A DNA stretch of 64,000 bases. It comes from an uncultured Erysipelotrichaceae bacterium (lineage in GTDB: Bacteria > Bacillota_I > Bacilli_A > RF39 > UBA660). The notes below the pieces were generated by a model. It was not told the origin of the DNA. It searched no databases and was given only the letters and a program-made list of their open reading frames with translations. Shown in pieces: positions 26,101 to 33,266 of the stretch (positions are counted from its first letter, which is position 1; every line of letters starts with the position of its first letter). The DNA is taken from assembly GCA_902761685.1 (NCBI GenBank), contig CACWLI010000001.1, positions 62,001-126,000 on the forward strand. The letters are read 5' to 3'. The position numbers were made by a program, and so were the translations under genes.

Positions 26101-26583
26101 GGTAGTGTAGCTGAATTTGCTTCAAGTGGAAAACTTGAAAATAAAAAAGATTTATTTAGAATAGCAATGGCAATTCCAAATGTTTATGTAGCTAGTATTT
26201 CAATGGGTGCGAATATGATGCAAACATTAAAAGTATTAAAAGAAGCTAAAGAACATAATGGACCATCTTTAATAATTGCATACTGTCCATGTATTGAACA
26301 AGGAATAGTTGGAGGAATGGGTGGACAACTAGAAGAACAAAAAATGCTTGAAAGAGTTGGATATAATTTATTAATGAGATACAATCCTGAAACAGATGAA
26401 TTAAAAGTAGATTCTAGTGAACCTGATTTTGATAATTATGATGAAATATTTAGAAAAGAACTTAGATATAAAAATTTAGAAGTTAGAAATGAAGAAGAAT
26501 ATCAAACATTATATGAAGAAAATCTAAACCAAGCAAAGACAAGATACAATTATTATAAGGACTTAGAAAATAAGCAAGATTAA
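23176..26583 (+). CDS. nifJ: Pyruvate:ferredoxin (flavodoxin) oxidoreductase
   Basis: A single-chain PFOR of 1135 residues, near the usual 1170-1200. It oxidises pyruvate with CoA to acetyl-CoA and CO2, reducing ferredoxin. Seen in order: domain I with GIYPITPASPMA, domain II/III with GSDGMVGA and YDSKKSGGVTISHLR, a two-cluster ferredoxin domain (CIECNQCAFVCPH and CTGCGLCISACPG), then ACAGCGEA for the proximal cluster and the thiamine-diphosphate region GDGWAYDIGYGGLDHVL with YSNTGGQKSKST. All cluster Cys appear intact. It marks an anaerobic metabolism. The ferredoxin at 62251-62448 is a possible partner. GGTGA lies before the ATG. Confidence 0.95.
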   Translation: MKKSYIIDGNEAAARGSYLFSEVCGIYPITPASPMATLTDKWSSAGKLNLFNDTVKVIEMQSEAGAAAVTHGALQAGSLATTFTASQGLLLMIPTMYKMAGEMLPGVIHVAARSLATHALSIFGDHQDIYATRSTGFCMLASSSVQDAYYMAIVSHLSAIEGSLPFLHFFDGFRTSHELNKVEVLEDEEVLKLVDYDKVYDFKNRALNLGKEITRGTSETGDVYFQNTEIRNKYYNAIPDIVNSNMERINKLAGTNYKPFNYYGDENATHVIIAMGSVCDSVKTVVDYLNKNGKKTGLVEVHLYRPFSREYLSNVLPQSVKVVSVLDRTKESGSTGEPLYLDIVEALKDKNIKIYGGRYGLSSKDVPLKDINGVFENMFNNKPKNNFTIGIVDDVTNLSLEPKEIDIKPDYKEIKVYGFGSDGMVGASKNFMKVLGDREDNYVQGYFEYDSKKSGGVTISHLRVGPTKINAPYFLTNPDFVVVSKDIYLNKYYCLKDIKENGTLLISSNKNDSELNSLISYQNKKDIVEKNIKVYIANLDELNEKYSLRGKINNVICMYMLKISGYDKAEIEDFKKLVEKTYASKGENVVNNNIGAINEGLKYLEEINNKIFTLIEDKDEEVNFTDEILKLRGNLLKVSDFEHYKDGTFEGGTAKSDKRKIAPLVPKWCSGNCIECNQCAFVCPHACIRPFSLTDSELIDAHLDKDETIPSMGEKDKNFYMAINEANCTGCGLCISACPGKNGEKALTSGNYSERHDKISEYLFDNHENVTPFNKYTVKGIGFRKPYFEFSGACAGCGEAAYIKLITELYGKNMVIANATGCSSIYGGSLPLTPYKIPWMNSLFEDNAEFGFGIHMSYKKTRERIKKLMYKYKDEVSPEVKATFREWIDNMDDDDLTYAIKEKLENSLIPDELKRMLDYIPSRNVWILGGDGWAYDIGYGGLDHVLHSNENINIMVLDTEVYSNTGGQKSKSTRIGSVAEFASSGKLENKKDLFRIAMAIPNVYVASISMGANMMQTLKVLKEAKEHNGPSLIIAYCPCIEQGIVGGMGGQLEEQKMLERVGYNLLMRYNPETDELKVDSSEPDFDNYDEIFRKELRYKNLEVRNEEEYQTLYEENLNQAKTRYNYYKDLENKQD

Positions 26584-26599
26584 TTTCTTGCTTTTTTTG
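26572..26599 (+). terminator. Intrinsic terminator
   Basis: AAGCAAGA (26572-26579) pairs with TCTTGCTT (26586-26593), followed by T residues. Confidence 0.82.
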
Positions 26600-26642
26600 T
26601 TGTTTTAAGTTATAATATAGCACATTAAAAAAGGGGAGTAAT

Positions 26643-27869
26643 ATGAAAGACGATATTAAAAAATATATTGATTTTATAGAGCCTGGATTACCAGATAGAA
26701 GAATTTGTTTTGACTTAGATGAAATATCAACATATATATCTAGAGACTCACATAATAGGTTTATTATTTTAACAAACTCCTCTGATTATTCAATTGTTTA
26801 TAAAATTTATAATTATATTATTAGTAAGGGTTATGAAATTTCAAAAGTAATTATTAATATTGATGATAATATTTTTAATTCACCAGGTATTTGTGAATTA
26901 GATTATAAATATGTTAATTATATAAGAAATCATGCTAAGAAAAATAATTTACAAACATGTATATATTTTAATTATGGTTATATATTTAATGCTGATTATG
27001 AAGATTATATTGGATTAGTTGAAAGTTTAAGATGGTATAGAAGCATTTTAAAAGAATACAAATTATCACCTTTAGAATTACTTACATATGCATATGATAT
27101 TGTAAAAACATTTTATTACTATAATGATGCTAGAAAAAATAATGAAGTAAACTCTGCTAATACTCCACATCTTATTATTAAAACAGGTAAAATTGTATGT
27201 CTTGGATATAATAGATTGTTAAAAGAAATATTAAGAGGATTAAGTAAAAATGTTAAATTAGATGAATTTTCAACTATATGCTATGAAGGTAAATATAAAA
27301 GTCCTGAATTTCATAGTAGAAGTATTGTTAGAGTAGATGATAATAAATATAATGTTCATGGTATTTATATATTGGATCCAACGTGGGATTGTGCAGAAGA
27401 TTCAAGAAAACTTGTTTATGGAAATGAATGTGATTCTTTAAGTGGATATAGATATTTTCTTGTTCCTATTTCACAATATAGAAGATTTTTTAAAGGAGAT
27501 ACATATCCAAGATTATATAAAGGTGAATTAGAAGGATATGAAAAAAGATTAACTAGAAAAAAACTAACTGAAATGATTAACAATCCTTTAGTGAGTAATA
27601 AAGATTTGAGAGACATAGGTATTAATTTTTACAATTTTCCTAATGTTCTTAGTTATGATATGAAATATAAAAACTTTTTAAGATATTTAAATAGTAAAAG
27701 ACCAGATTATAATAAATTTTTAAAACTAATATTTACTGTTCGTCTTGTAGAAGGGTATAATATAAACGACTTGGATAAAATGCTTGTATATGGTATCAAT
27801 TCAGATGATAAAGATAGAAGTTATTTATTTGATTTATCAGATTCAAATGAAAAGAAATTAATGCTATAA
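26643..27869 (+). CDS. Transglutaminase-like (cysteine protease fold) protein
   Basis: A 408-residue protein with a likely Cys-His-Asp core of the transglutaminase-like superfamily: Cys186 in TGKIVCLGYNRLLKEIL, His239 in YNVHGIYILDPTWD and Asp245 in the same block. The region before Cys186 (SPLELLTYAYDIVKTFYYY) also fits this fold. No signal peptide is seen, so it appears cytoplasmic. Catalysis could be proteolytic or deamidating, or the fold may only bind. GGGGAG precedes the ATG. Its stop codon overlaps the -10 box of the next gene. Confidence 0.6.
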   Translation: MKDDIKKYIDFIEPGLPDRRICFDLDEISTYISRDSHNRFIILTNSSDYSIVYKIYNYIISKGYEISKVIINIDDNIFNSPGICELDYKYVNYIRNHAKKNNLQTCIYFNYGYIFNADYEDYIGLVESLRWYRSILKEYKLSPLELLTYAYDIVKTFYYYNDARKNNEVNSANTPHLIIKTGKIVCLGYNRLLKEILRGLSKNVKLDEFSTICYEGKYKSPEFHSRSIVRVDDNKYNVHGIYILDPTWDCAEDSRKLVYGNECDSLSGYRYFLVPISQYRRFFKGDTYPRLYKGELEGYEKRLTRKKLTEMINNPLVSNKDLRDIGINFYNFPNVLSYDMKYKNFLRYLNSKRPDYNKFLKLIFTVRLVEGYNINDLDKMLVYGINSDDKDRSYLFDLSDSNEKKLML

Positions 27870-27886
27870 TTATTTTGGTGAAAGAC

Positions 27887-28816
27887 ATGTTTAAATATAG
27901 TGATACTAATAAGAGATATTATACTCTTGATTATTTTTATAAACACAAATTTAATTCTAAAGTATTTAAAGTTAGCTTAAATGCTGGTTTTACATGTCCG
28001 AATAAAGATGGAACAGTTGGTGTAGGTGGGTGTATATACTGTTCTAAAACAGGTAGTGGAGAATATGCTGGAGATAAAACAAAAGATTTAGTAACCCAAT
28101 TTAATGAAGTTAAAGAATTGATGCTTCATAAATGGCCAAACGCAAAATATATTGGATATTTTCAAGCTAATACAAATACTTATGCACCGGTTAGTATTTT
28201 AAAAGAAAAATATGAATCTATTCTTTCACTTGATAATGTTGTAGGTCTTAATATAGCAACTAGAAGTGATGCAATTAGTGATGAATGTTTAAATTATTTA
28301 GAAAAATTAAATAAGAAAACATATTTAACTATTGAACTAGGTCTTCAAACTATACATGAAAGAACTTCGATATTAATTAATAGATGTCATACACTTGATA
28401 ACTTTACAGAAATGGTAAAAAAACTTAGAGAAAGAAATATAGATGTTGTTGTACATATAATTAATGGACTTCCATATGAAACAAAAGATATGATGATTGA
28501 AACAGTAAAGTATTTAAGTAAACTTGATATACAAGGTATAAAAATACATGCACTATCAATATTAAAGGAAACAGCACTAGAAAAAATGTATAATGAAACT
28601 CATTTTAAAACACTTAGTAGAGATGAATATATTAATATTGTTTGTGATCAATTAGAATATTTAAGAGAAGATATAGTTGTTCATAGAATAACGGGAGATC
28701 CTAAAGTAGATGATTTAGTTGAACCAGAATGGTTAATAAAAAAGGTTACAATATTAAATGATATTGATAAAGAAATGAAAAAAAGAGATTCTTATCAAGG
28801 AATAAAGTATAAATAA
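27887..28816 (+). CDS. Radical SAM protein, TIGR01212/YtqA family
   Basis: A radical SAM enzyme of about 309 residues with Cys37, Cys49 and Cys52 in the pattern FTCPNKDGTVGVGGCIYCS, diagnostic for the TIGR01212 family. ELGLQT and HIINGLPYET are also typical. The reaction is not known to me with certainty; RNA modification has been considered for relatives. ATG 27887 follows GGTGA. The extended -10 TGCTATAAT (27862-27870) overlaps the stop of the previous gene, so it has its own promoter despite the 17-base gap. Confidence 0.88.
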   Translation: MFKYSDTNKRYYTLDYFYKHKFNSKVFKVSLNAGFTCPNKDGTVGVGGCIYCSKTGSGEYAGDKTKDLVTQFNEVKELMLHKWPNAKYIGYFQANTNTYAPVSILKEKYESILSLDNVVGLNIATRSDAISDECLNYLEKLNKKTYLTIELGLQTIHERTSILINRCHTLDNFTEMVKKLRERNIDVVVHIINGLPYETKDMMIETVKYLSKLDIQGIKIHALSILKETALEKMYNETHFKTLSRDEYINIVCDQLEYLREDIVVHRITGDPKVDDLVEPEWLIKKVTILNDIDKEMKKRDSYQGIKYK

Positions 28817-28848
28817 AAAACCTATCTATTTGATACGATAGGTTTTTT
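28815..28848. terminator. Bidirectional terminator
   Basis: CCTATC (28821-28826) pairs with GATAGG (28837-28842), flanked by A and T runs. It covers the stop codon of the minus-strand gene and serves both convergent genes. Confidence 0.8.
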
Positions 28849-29157
28849 ATTTAGTGTTATTAGATGTTCACCAATAATACACATTGTTATTTCATTACCA
28901 AATTTTGCTTTTTGATCATTGATCCATTCGTTTAAATCTTTTGTTTTATCATATTTAACACTTTTTAATTCTGGATGAATACGTAATATATGATTTTTAG
29001 CAATATCATGTAATCTTATTATTCCAATATCATTAATTGTTTGATCTTCAAACATATACCAGTATAATTCATAAACACTAGTAAAGTCATCTGTACAATT
29101 AATACCTGTTAAGATAGACAAAACAGTCTCTAAATCAAAGTCTTCTTGTGATATCAT
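28822..29157 (-). CDS. Phage-like small protein, DUF7736-type
   Basis: A 111-residue protein whose pattern (LETVLSILTGINCTDDFTSV, YELYWYMFEDQTI, then LHDIAKNHILRIHPEL and EWINDQKAKFG) resembles the DUF7736 domain proteins of phages and prophages; this is by memory of the pattern. The start is ATG 29157, directly behind AGGAGGTAATT on the minus strand; the frame extends 66 bases further upstream into a structured leader. Function unknown. It is isolated: no other phage genes are nearby. Confidence 0.6.
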   Translation of the reverse strand: MISQEDFDLETVLSILTGINCTDDFTSVYELYWYMFEDQTINDIGIIRLHDIAKNHILRIHPELKSVKYDKTKDLNEWINDQKAKFGNEITMCIIGEHLITLNKKPIVSNR

Positions 29158-29161
29158 AATT

Positions 29162-29307
29162 ACCTCCTTATATAATATATGTGAAAGAGTTAAACTCTTT
29201 GTGAATAAAAATAGGACTGTCACCCCCTGATGAACAGTCCGGAAAAAAGAATAAAAAGGGGTTGGCTAGTGTGATACTAGCACCAATTCGCCTAAAAGTG
29301 AATTGGT
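29162..29307 (-). ncRNA. Structured 5' leader RNA with predicted pseudoknot
   Basis: The minus-strand leader is predicted to start near 29307. Hairpins in order: H1, 8 bp (29307-29300 with 29289-29282); H2, 6 bp (29281-29276 with 29270-29265), stacked directly on H1; H3, 7 bp (29240-29234 with 29220-29214) with a 13-base loop; H4, 7 bp (29200-29194 with 29190-29184). ACCCC (29262-29258) can pair with GGGGU (29226-29222) in the H3 loop, giving a pseudoknot. The SD AGGAGGT follows. It matches no riboswitch class I know. It may be a cis-regulatory RNA, possibly controlling translation since no T run is present. Confidence 0.55.
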
Positions 29308-29315
29308 AAGTCTAT

Positions 29316-29344
29316 ATATTAGTGTAAAAGGTATATTTTGTCAA
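29316..29344 (-). promoter_or_regulatory. Promoter of the structured leader RNA
   Basis: On the minus strand consensus TTGACA (29344-29339), 17-base spacer, TAATAT (29321-29316). The predicted start falls at 29307-29309, the first base of hairpin H1. Confidence 0.8.
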
Positions 29345-29430
29345 GCTTTTTTTAAAAAAAATTTTTTATTTTTTTCTTTTATCTTTTTGGTTGTTGTGAT
29401 ATAATATGTTCAGTTTGTTGGAGGTGAATA

Positions 29431-31431
29431 ATGCAATTATCTGATATAAAAGGGTTAGGACCAAAAACGCTTGACTGTTTAAAAAATATTAATATAAATA
29501 CTATTGATGATTTAGTTAATTATTATCCTTATAGACATGATATTATTGTTTTAAATGATATAAAGGAAGCAGTTGATAAACAAAACGTAATAATTGAATG
29601 TATAGTAGACTCTGTTCCTCTTACAAGAAGATTTAGAGCTAATATGACATCATTAACATTTAGAGCTATGTCATCAAAGAAAATGATAGCTGTGGTTATT
29701 TTTAATAGAGCATTTTTGAAAACTCATTTACGTCCAGGAAGTGTAGTTACAGTTTTTGGAAAATATGATGCTTTAAAAAATACAGTCATAGCATCTGATA
29801 TAAAATTTGAAAAAATGGTTAGTGGTTCTATAGAGAGTGTATATCACTTAACTAGTGGTCTTACTTCTAAACAATTAAAAAAATATATTCAAGAAGTACT
29901 ACCATATTATGATAATTACATTGATTATATTCCAGAATATTTAAATGAGAAGTATAATTTTATTACTAAAAAAGAAGCAGTTAATATGATTCATTTTCCA
30001 AAGAATGAAGAAGAAGTTAAAAAAGCTTTAATTAAGCTTAAATATGAAGAATTATTTGAATTTATGTTTAAGATTAATTATATGAAAGAAATAAATAAAG
30101 AAAATAAATCAGGATATATTAGAAATATTGATCCAGAAGACATAAATGATTTTATTAGAAGTTTACCATTTGAATTAACACCTGATCAAGATAAAGCTAT
30201 TGAAGAAATATATAAAGATATGACTTCAAGCAGAAGAATGAATAGAATGCTTCAAGGAGACGTTGGTTCAGGTAAAACTATAGTATCTGTAATAGCAACA
30301 TATATAAATCATTTATCAAAACATCAAAGTGCTTTAATGGCACCAACTGAAGTTCTTGCTTATCAACATTTTGAAAATATAAAAGAATTATTATCAGGTA
30401 CTTCTATGAGAGTAGATTTACTTGTTGGTAGTATGAAAAAGAAAGAAAAGGATGAGGTAGTCGAAAAATTAAAAAATGGTAAAATTGATTTAATTATTGG
30501 TACTCATGCATTATTATCTGATAATGTTGAATTTAAAGATTTAACATTAGTAATAACTGATGAACAACATAGATTTGGTGTTAATCAAAGAGCTAATTTA
30601 AAAAATAAAGGACGTTTACCAGATACTTTATATATGTCAGCAACACCAATTCCTAGAACTTTTGCACTTACTATATATGGTGATATGGATATTACAAATA
30701 TTAAAACAAAACCTAAGGGTAGAAAAGAAATAAATACAATTGTTAAAAGTGAAAAAGAATTGTTATCAGTTTATGAAATTATGAAGAATGAAATTGATGC
30801 AGGTCATCAAGTATATATTGTATCTCCTTTAATAGAAGATAGTGAAGCGGCATTAGATTTAACAACTGTTAATGAGATTAAGAAAAATATAGAAGCATAT
30901 TTTAAAGGAAAAGTTAAAAGTGCAATTATGCATGGAAAATTATCTAAAAATGATAAAGATAAAATAATGGAAGACTTTAAAAATGGTAAAACAAATATAT
31001 TAATATCAACAACAGTAATTGAAGTTGGAATAGATGTTAAAAATGCAACTTTAATGGTAATATTTGATGCTGAGAGATTTGGTCTTGCAACACTTCATCA
31101 ATTAAGAGGAAGAGTAGGAAGAAATGAATTTGATTCAACATGTATATTAATTGGTGATGAAAACAATGAAAGATTAAAAGTATTATGTGAAAGTAATGAT
31201 GGATTCTATATAACTGAAAAAGATTATGAGATGCGTGGTGAAGGAGACTTATTTGGTGTTAAACAAAGTGGTGATATGGAATTTAAAGTAGCAAATTTAC
31301 ATCAAGATATGAAAATATTATTACAAGCTAGAGATGATTCAAAAGAATTTTTAAATGAAAATATTAATAATAATTTTGAAAATTATAAAGAGTATGCTAA
31401 AATAGTAAATGAAATAAGAAATTTAGATTAA
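29431..31431 (+). CDS. recG: ATP-dependent DNA helicase RecG
   Basis: A 666-residue superfamily 2 helicase that remodels stalled forks and Holliday junctions. The N-terminal wedge/OB domain (KGLGPKTLDCLKNININTID, YYPYRHD) is followed by helicase motifs: Walker A GDVGSGKT, APTEVLA, the DEQH box (TDEQHRFGV), SATPIPRT, and the C-terminal VIEVGIDV and QLRGRVGR. Length is typical. GGAGGTGA precedes the ATG, with TATAAT about 30 bases upstream. Followed after 16 bases by a small gene and yebC. Confidence 0.96.
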   Translation: MQLSDIKGLGPKTLDCLKNININTIDDLVNYYPYRHDIIVLNDIKEAVDKQNVIIECIVDSVPLTRRFRANMTSLTFRAMSSKKMIAVVIFNRAFLKTHLRPGSVVTVFGKYDALKNTVIASDIKFEKMVSGSIESVYHLTSGLTSKQLKKYIQEVLPYYDNYIDYIPEYLNEKYNFITKKEAVNMIHFPKNEEEVKKALIKLKYEELFEFMFKINYMKEINKENKSGYIRNIDPEDINDFIRSLPFELTPDQDKAIEEIYKDMTSSRRMNRMLQGDVGSGKTIVSVIATYINHLSKHQSALMAPTEVLAYQHFENIKELLSGTSMRVDLLVGSMKKKEKDEVVEKLKNGKIDLIIGTHALLSDNVEFKDLTLVITDEQHRFGVNQRANLKNKGRLPDTLYMSATPIPRTFALTIYGDMDITNIKTKPKGRKEINTIVKSEKELLSVYEIMKNEIDAGHQVYIVSPLIEDSEAALDLTTVNEIKKNIEAYFKGKVKSAIMHGKLSKNDKDKIMEDFKNGKTNILISTTVIEVGIDVKNATLMVIFDAERFGLATLHQLRGRVGRNEFDSTCILIGDENNERLKVLCESNDGFYITEKDYEMRGEGDLFGVKQSGDMEFKVANLHQDMKILLQARDDSKEFLNENINNNFENYKEYAKIVNEIRNLD

Positions 31432-31447
31432 TTTCGGAGGTTAAAAT

Positions 31448-31831
31448 ATGATAAATGAAGCTAATGAATTTTATGAAGATGGAAAGTTTAAACCATTATC
31501 ATCTTCACATGGTAATATTAGTGCTGAAGTAGCTCACTTGAGAAATACATATTTGGAAGCTGAAGAAGATTATTTTAAAATGTTATATACATGTAATAAG
31601 AAATTATTTGATGATTTATTAACTTATCCGAGTGATTTACTATATGAAGAGGCAAAAAAACATATTGATGCAATTGAATATGGAGAAGTAGAAGAAAAAG
31701 ACTTAGAAAACGAAGAAGGAATGATAGCGTTTTGCTTAGCGGCAATTAGAGATAGAGTTAGAATTCTAGAGTTAGTAAAAACAATGGATATTGAAGAAGA
31801 AGAGAACATGTCATTTGGACGTGGTAGATAA
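31448..31831 (+). CDS. Small acidic hypothetical protein
   Basis: A 127-residue, Glu-rich helical protein (AEVAHLRNTYLEAEEDYFKML, EEAKKHIDAIEYGEVEEKDL) with no recognised family and no signal peptide. CGGAGGT precedes the ATG. It lies between recG and yebC with 16- and 18-base gaps, so all three are probably one operon. The Gly-Arg end (SFGRGR) is basic in contrast to the rest. Confidence 0.65.
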   Translation: MINEANEFYEDGKFKPLSSSHGNISAEVAHLRNTYLEAEEDYFKMLYTCNKKLFDDLLTYPSDLLYEEAKKHIDAIEYGEVEEKDLENEEGMIAFCLAAIRDRVRILELVKTMDIEEEENMSFGRGR

Positions 31832-31849
31832 AATTAAGGAGGAATTTTT

Positions 31850-32563
31850 ATGGGAAGAGCTCATGAAGTAAGAGCTAAGGCTATGGCAGCAACAGCTGCA
31901 AAAAAATCAAAATTATATTCAATCTATGCAAAGGAGATTATGAAGGCTGCAAAGTCTAATCCAGATCCTGAAAGTAATGATGTTTTAAGAAGAGTTATAG
32001 AAAAAGCAAAAAGAGAACAAGTTCCATCAGATGTAATTAATAGAAATATTGATAAGGCAAAAAAAGGTGAAGTAGAAAACTATGATGTAGTTGAATATGA
32101 AGCATTTGCTCAAGGTGGAAGTAATTTAATAGTTAAATGTTTAACTGATAATCCAAATAGAACAATTACATATGTTAAAACAGTATTTAATAAATGTGGA
32201 GCTAAAATAGCAGGTCAAAATGCTGTAAGTTTTATGTATGATCATTTAGGAGCTGTAGGAATTAAAGGACATAATGAAGAAGAAGTTATGGAAGCTTTAA
32301 TAAATGCAGATGTAGATGCAAATGATATTGAAGTTGAAGATGATACAGTAGTTGTTTATACTGAAGTAGCAGATTTAAATAACGCAAAAAAAGCATTAGA
32401 AGATGCTTTTCCTGGTATTACATTTGAAATTGATGAAATATCTTATTATCCAAAAGATACTGTTACTCTTGATGGAGAAGATAAAGTTAAATTCGAAAGA
32501 TTACTTGATATGTTAGATGAAATTGATGATGTAAGTAATGTTTATCATAATGTAGAGTTATAA
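31850..32563 (+). CDS. yebC: YebC/PmpR/TACO1 family protein
   Basis: A 237-residue member of the YebC family, recognisable from the N-terminus GRAHEVRAKAMAATAAKKSK and from REQVPSDVINRNIDKAKKG, VEYEAFAQGGSNLIVKCLTDN and NRTITYVKTVFNKCG. Members have been described as transcription regulators and, more recently, as translation factors that relieve ribosome stalling. The usual first residues MAGHSKW are replaced by MGRAHE, as in one known subgroup. AGGAGGAA precedes the ATG. A strong terminator follows. Confidence 0.93.
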   Translation: MGRAHEVRAKAMAATAAKKSKLYSIYAKEIMKAAKSNPDPESNDVLRRVIEKAKREQVPSDVINRNIDKAKKGEVENYDVVEYEAFAQGGSNLIVKCLTDNPNRTITYVKTVFNKCGAKIAGQNAVSFMYDHLGAVGIKGHNEEEVMEALINADVDANDIEVEDDTVVVYTEVADLNNAKKALEDAFPGITFEIDEISYYPKDTVTLDGEDKVKFERLLDMLDEIDDVSNVYHNVEL

Positions 32564-32583
32564 AAAAATAACTCTATTTTTTT
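32553..32583 (+). terminator. Intrinsic terminator
   Basis: TAGAGTTAT (32553-32561) pairs with ATAACTCTA (32568-32576), followed by seven T residues. Confidence 0.85.
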
Positions 32584-32624
32584 GATTTATTATATGTTAG
32601 AATTATAATAGGTGGAGGTTTAGA

Positions 32625-32918
32625 ATGAAAATAAAACCTATTATTAAAGAAGAAAGTGTTTATGATATTGTTAGATATAATCCAAATGTTACAGGAGTAC
32701 ATTTAAATATTAGACATGGCTCTTGCAGTAAAGATAAAAAAGATTATGCGAATTTAGTATTATTAAGTTTAATGAATCTATCTGGATTAACACAAGAAGC
32801 AAGAAGTGAACTTGGTCAGGATGCTAGTGGGAAAAAGTTGATGAGCAAGATAATAGATAATGCTACTAAAGAAGTAAATAATACATTTTTAAAAGATGAA
32901 GAATCTATTAAGAGGTGA
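32625..32918 (+). CDS. Small hypothetical protein
   Basis: A 97-residue protein (VTGVHLNIRHGSCSKDKKDYAN, LSGLTQEARSELGQDASGKK) of no recognised family. GGTGGAGG precedes the ATG, and TATAAT lies closely upstream, so it begins its own transcript. The next gene starts four bases after its stop. The mixed charged and hydrophobic pattern suggests a compact cytoplasmic helical protein. Confidence 0.6.
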   Translation: MKIKPIIKEESVYDIVRYNPNVTGVHLNIRHGSCSKDKKDYANLVLLSLMNLSGLTQEARSELGQDASGKKLMSKIIDNATKEVNNTFLKDEESIKR

Positions 32919-32921
32919 AAA

Positions 32922-33185
32922 ATGAATTATCAAATTGATGATATAATTAAATTTAATAATGGTGAATATTTAATATTAGATGTTATTAAAAAAGATGAAA
33001 ACATATATTTATATTTAATTAATAACGATGAATTTGTTAATGATGTAGCTATTACAAAAGTTAAAAATGAAAATGGAATTATTGAATATGGATATTTAGA
33101 TGATGACAGAGAATTTAACTATGTTCTAAATAAAATAATAGTTGACTCAAAAGAAGATTTATTAGAGTTTGCAATAGAAGAATAA
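32922..33185 (+). CDS. Small hypothetical protein, DUF1292-like
   Basis: An 87-residue acidic protein with a short beta-strand pattern (DDIIKFNNGEYLILDVIKKDENIYLYLINNDEF) ending in an acidic helix (DSKEDLLEFAIEE). This resembles the small acidic DUF1292-type proteins of Bacillota, but the match is only by pattern. AGAGGTGA overlaps the end of the previous gene. Last gene of a two-gene operon just ahead of the secretion cluster. Confidence 0.6.
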   Translation: MNYQIDDIIKFNNGEYLILDVIKKDENIYLYLINNDEFVNDVAITKVKNENGIIEYGYLDDDREFNYVLNKIIVDSKEDLLEFAIEE

Positions 33186-33228
33186 AAGATTTATAATATA
33201 AAAACTTATTTGAAATAAGTATAAATTA

Positions 33229-33237
33229 TGCTATAAT
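33229..33237 (+). promoter_or_regulatory. Extended -10 promoter of the type IV secretion cluster
   Basis: TGCTATAAT (33229-33237), 30 bases before the first gene's ATG. A hairpin (ACTTATT/AAATAAGT, about 33204-33220) without a T run precedes it. Confidence 0.65.
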
Positions 33238-33266
33238 TTATATGAATAATGATTGGAAGTGAATTT

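Noticed and set aside
24078..26384. Minus-strand frames inside the pyruvate:ferredoxin oxidoreductase gene
   Set aside because: All lie opposite a complete, motif-confirmed enzyme and show no promoter or ribosome site.
29214..29245. Hammerhead-ribozyme-like string CTGATGA followed by GGAAA on the plus strand
   Set aside because: The bases between the two motifs (ACAGTCC) pair with GGACTGT upstream of CTGATGA, so the required stem II/stem I layout is missing; the match reflects hairpin H3 of the minus-strand leader.
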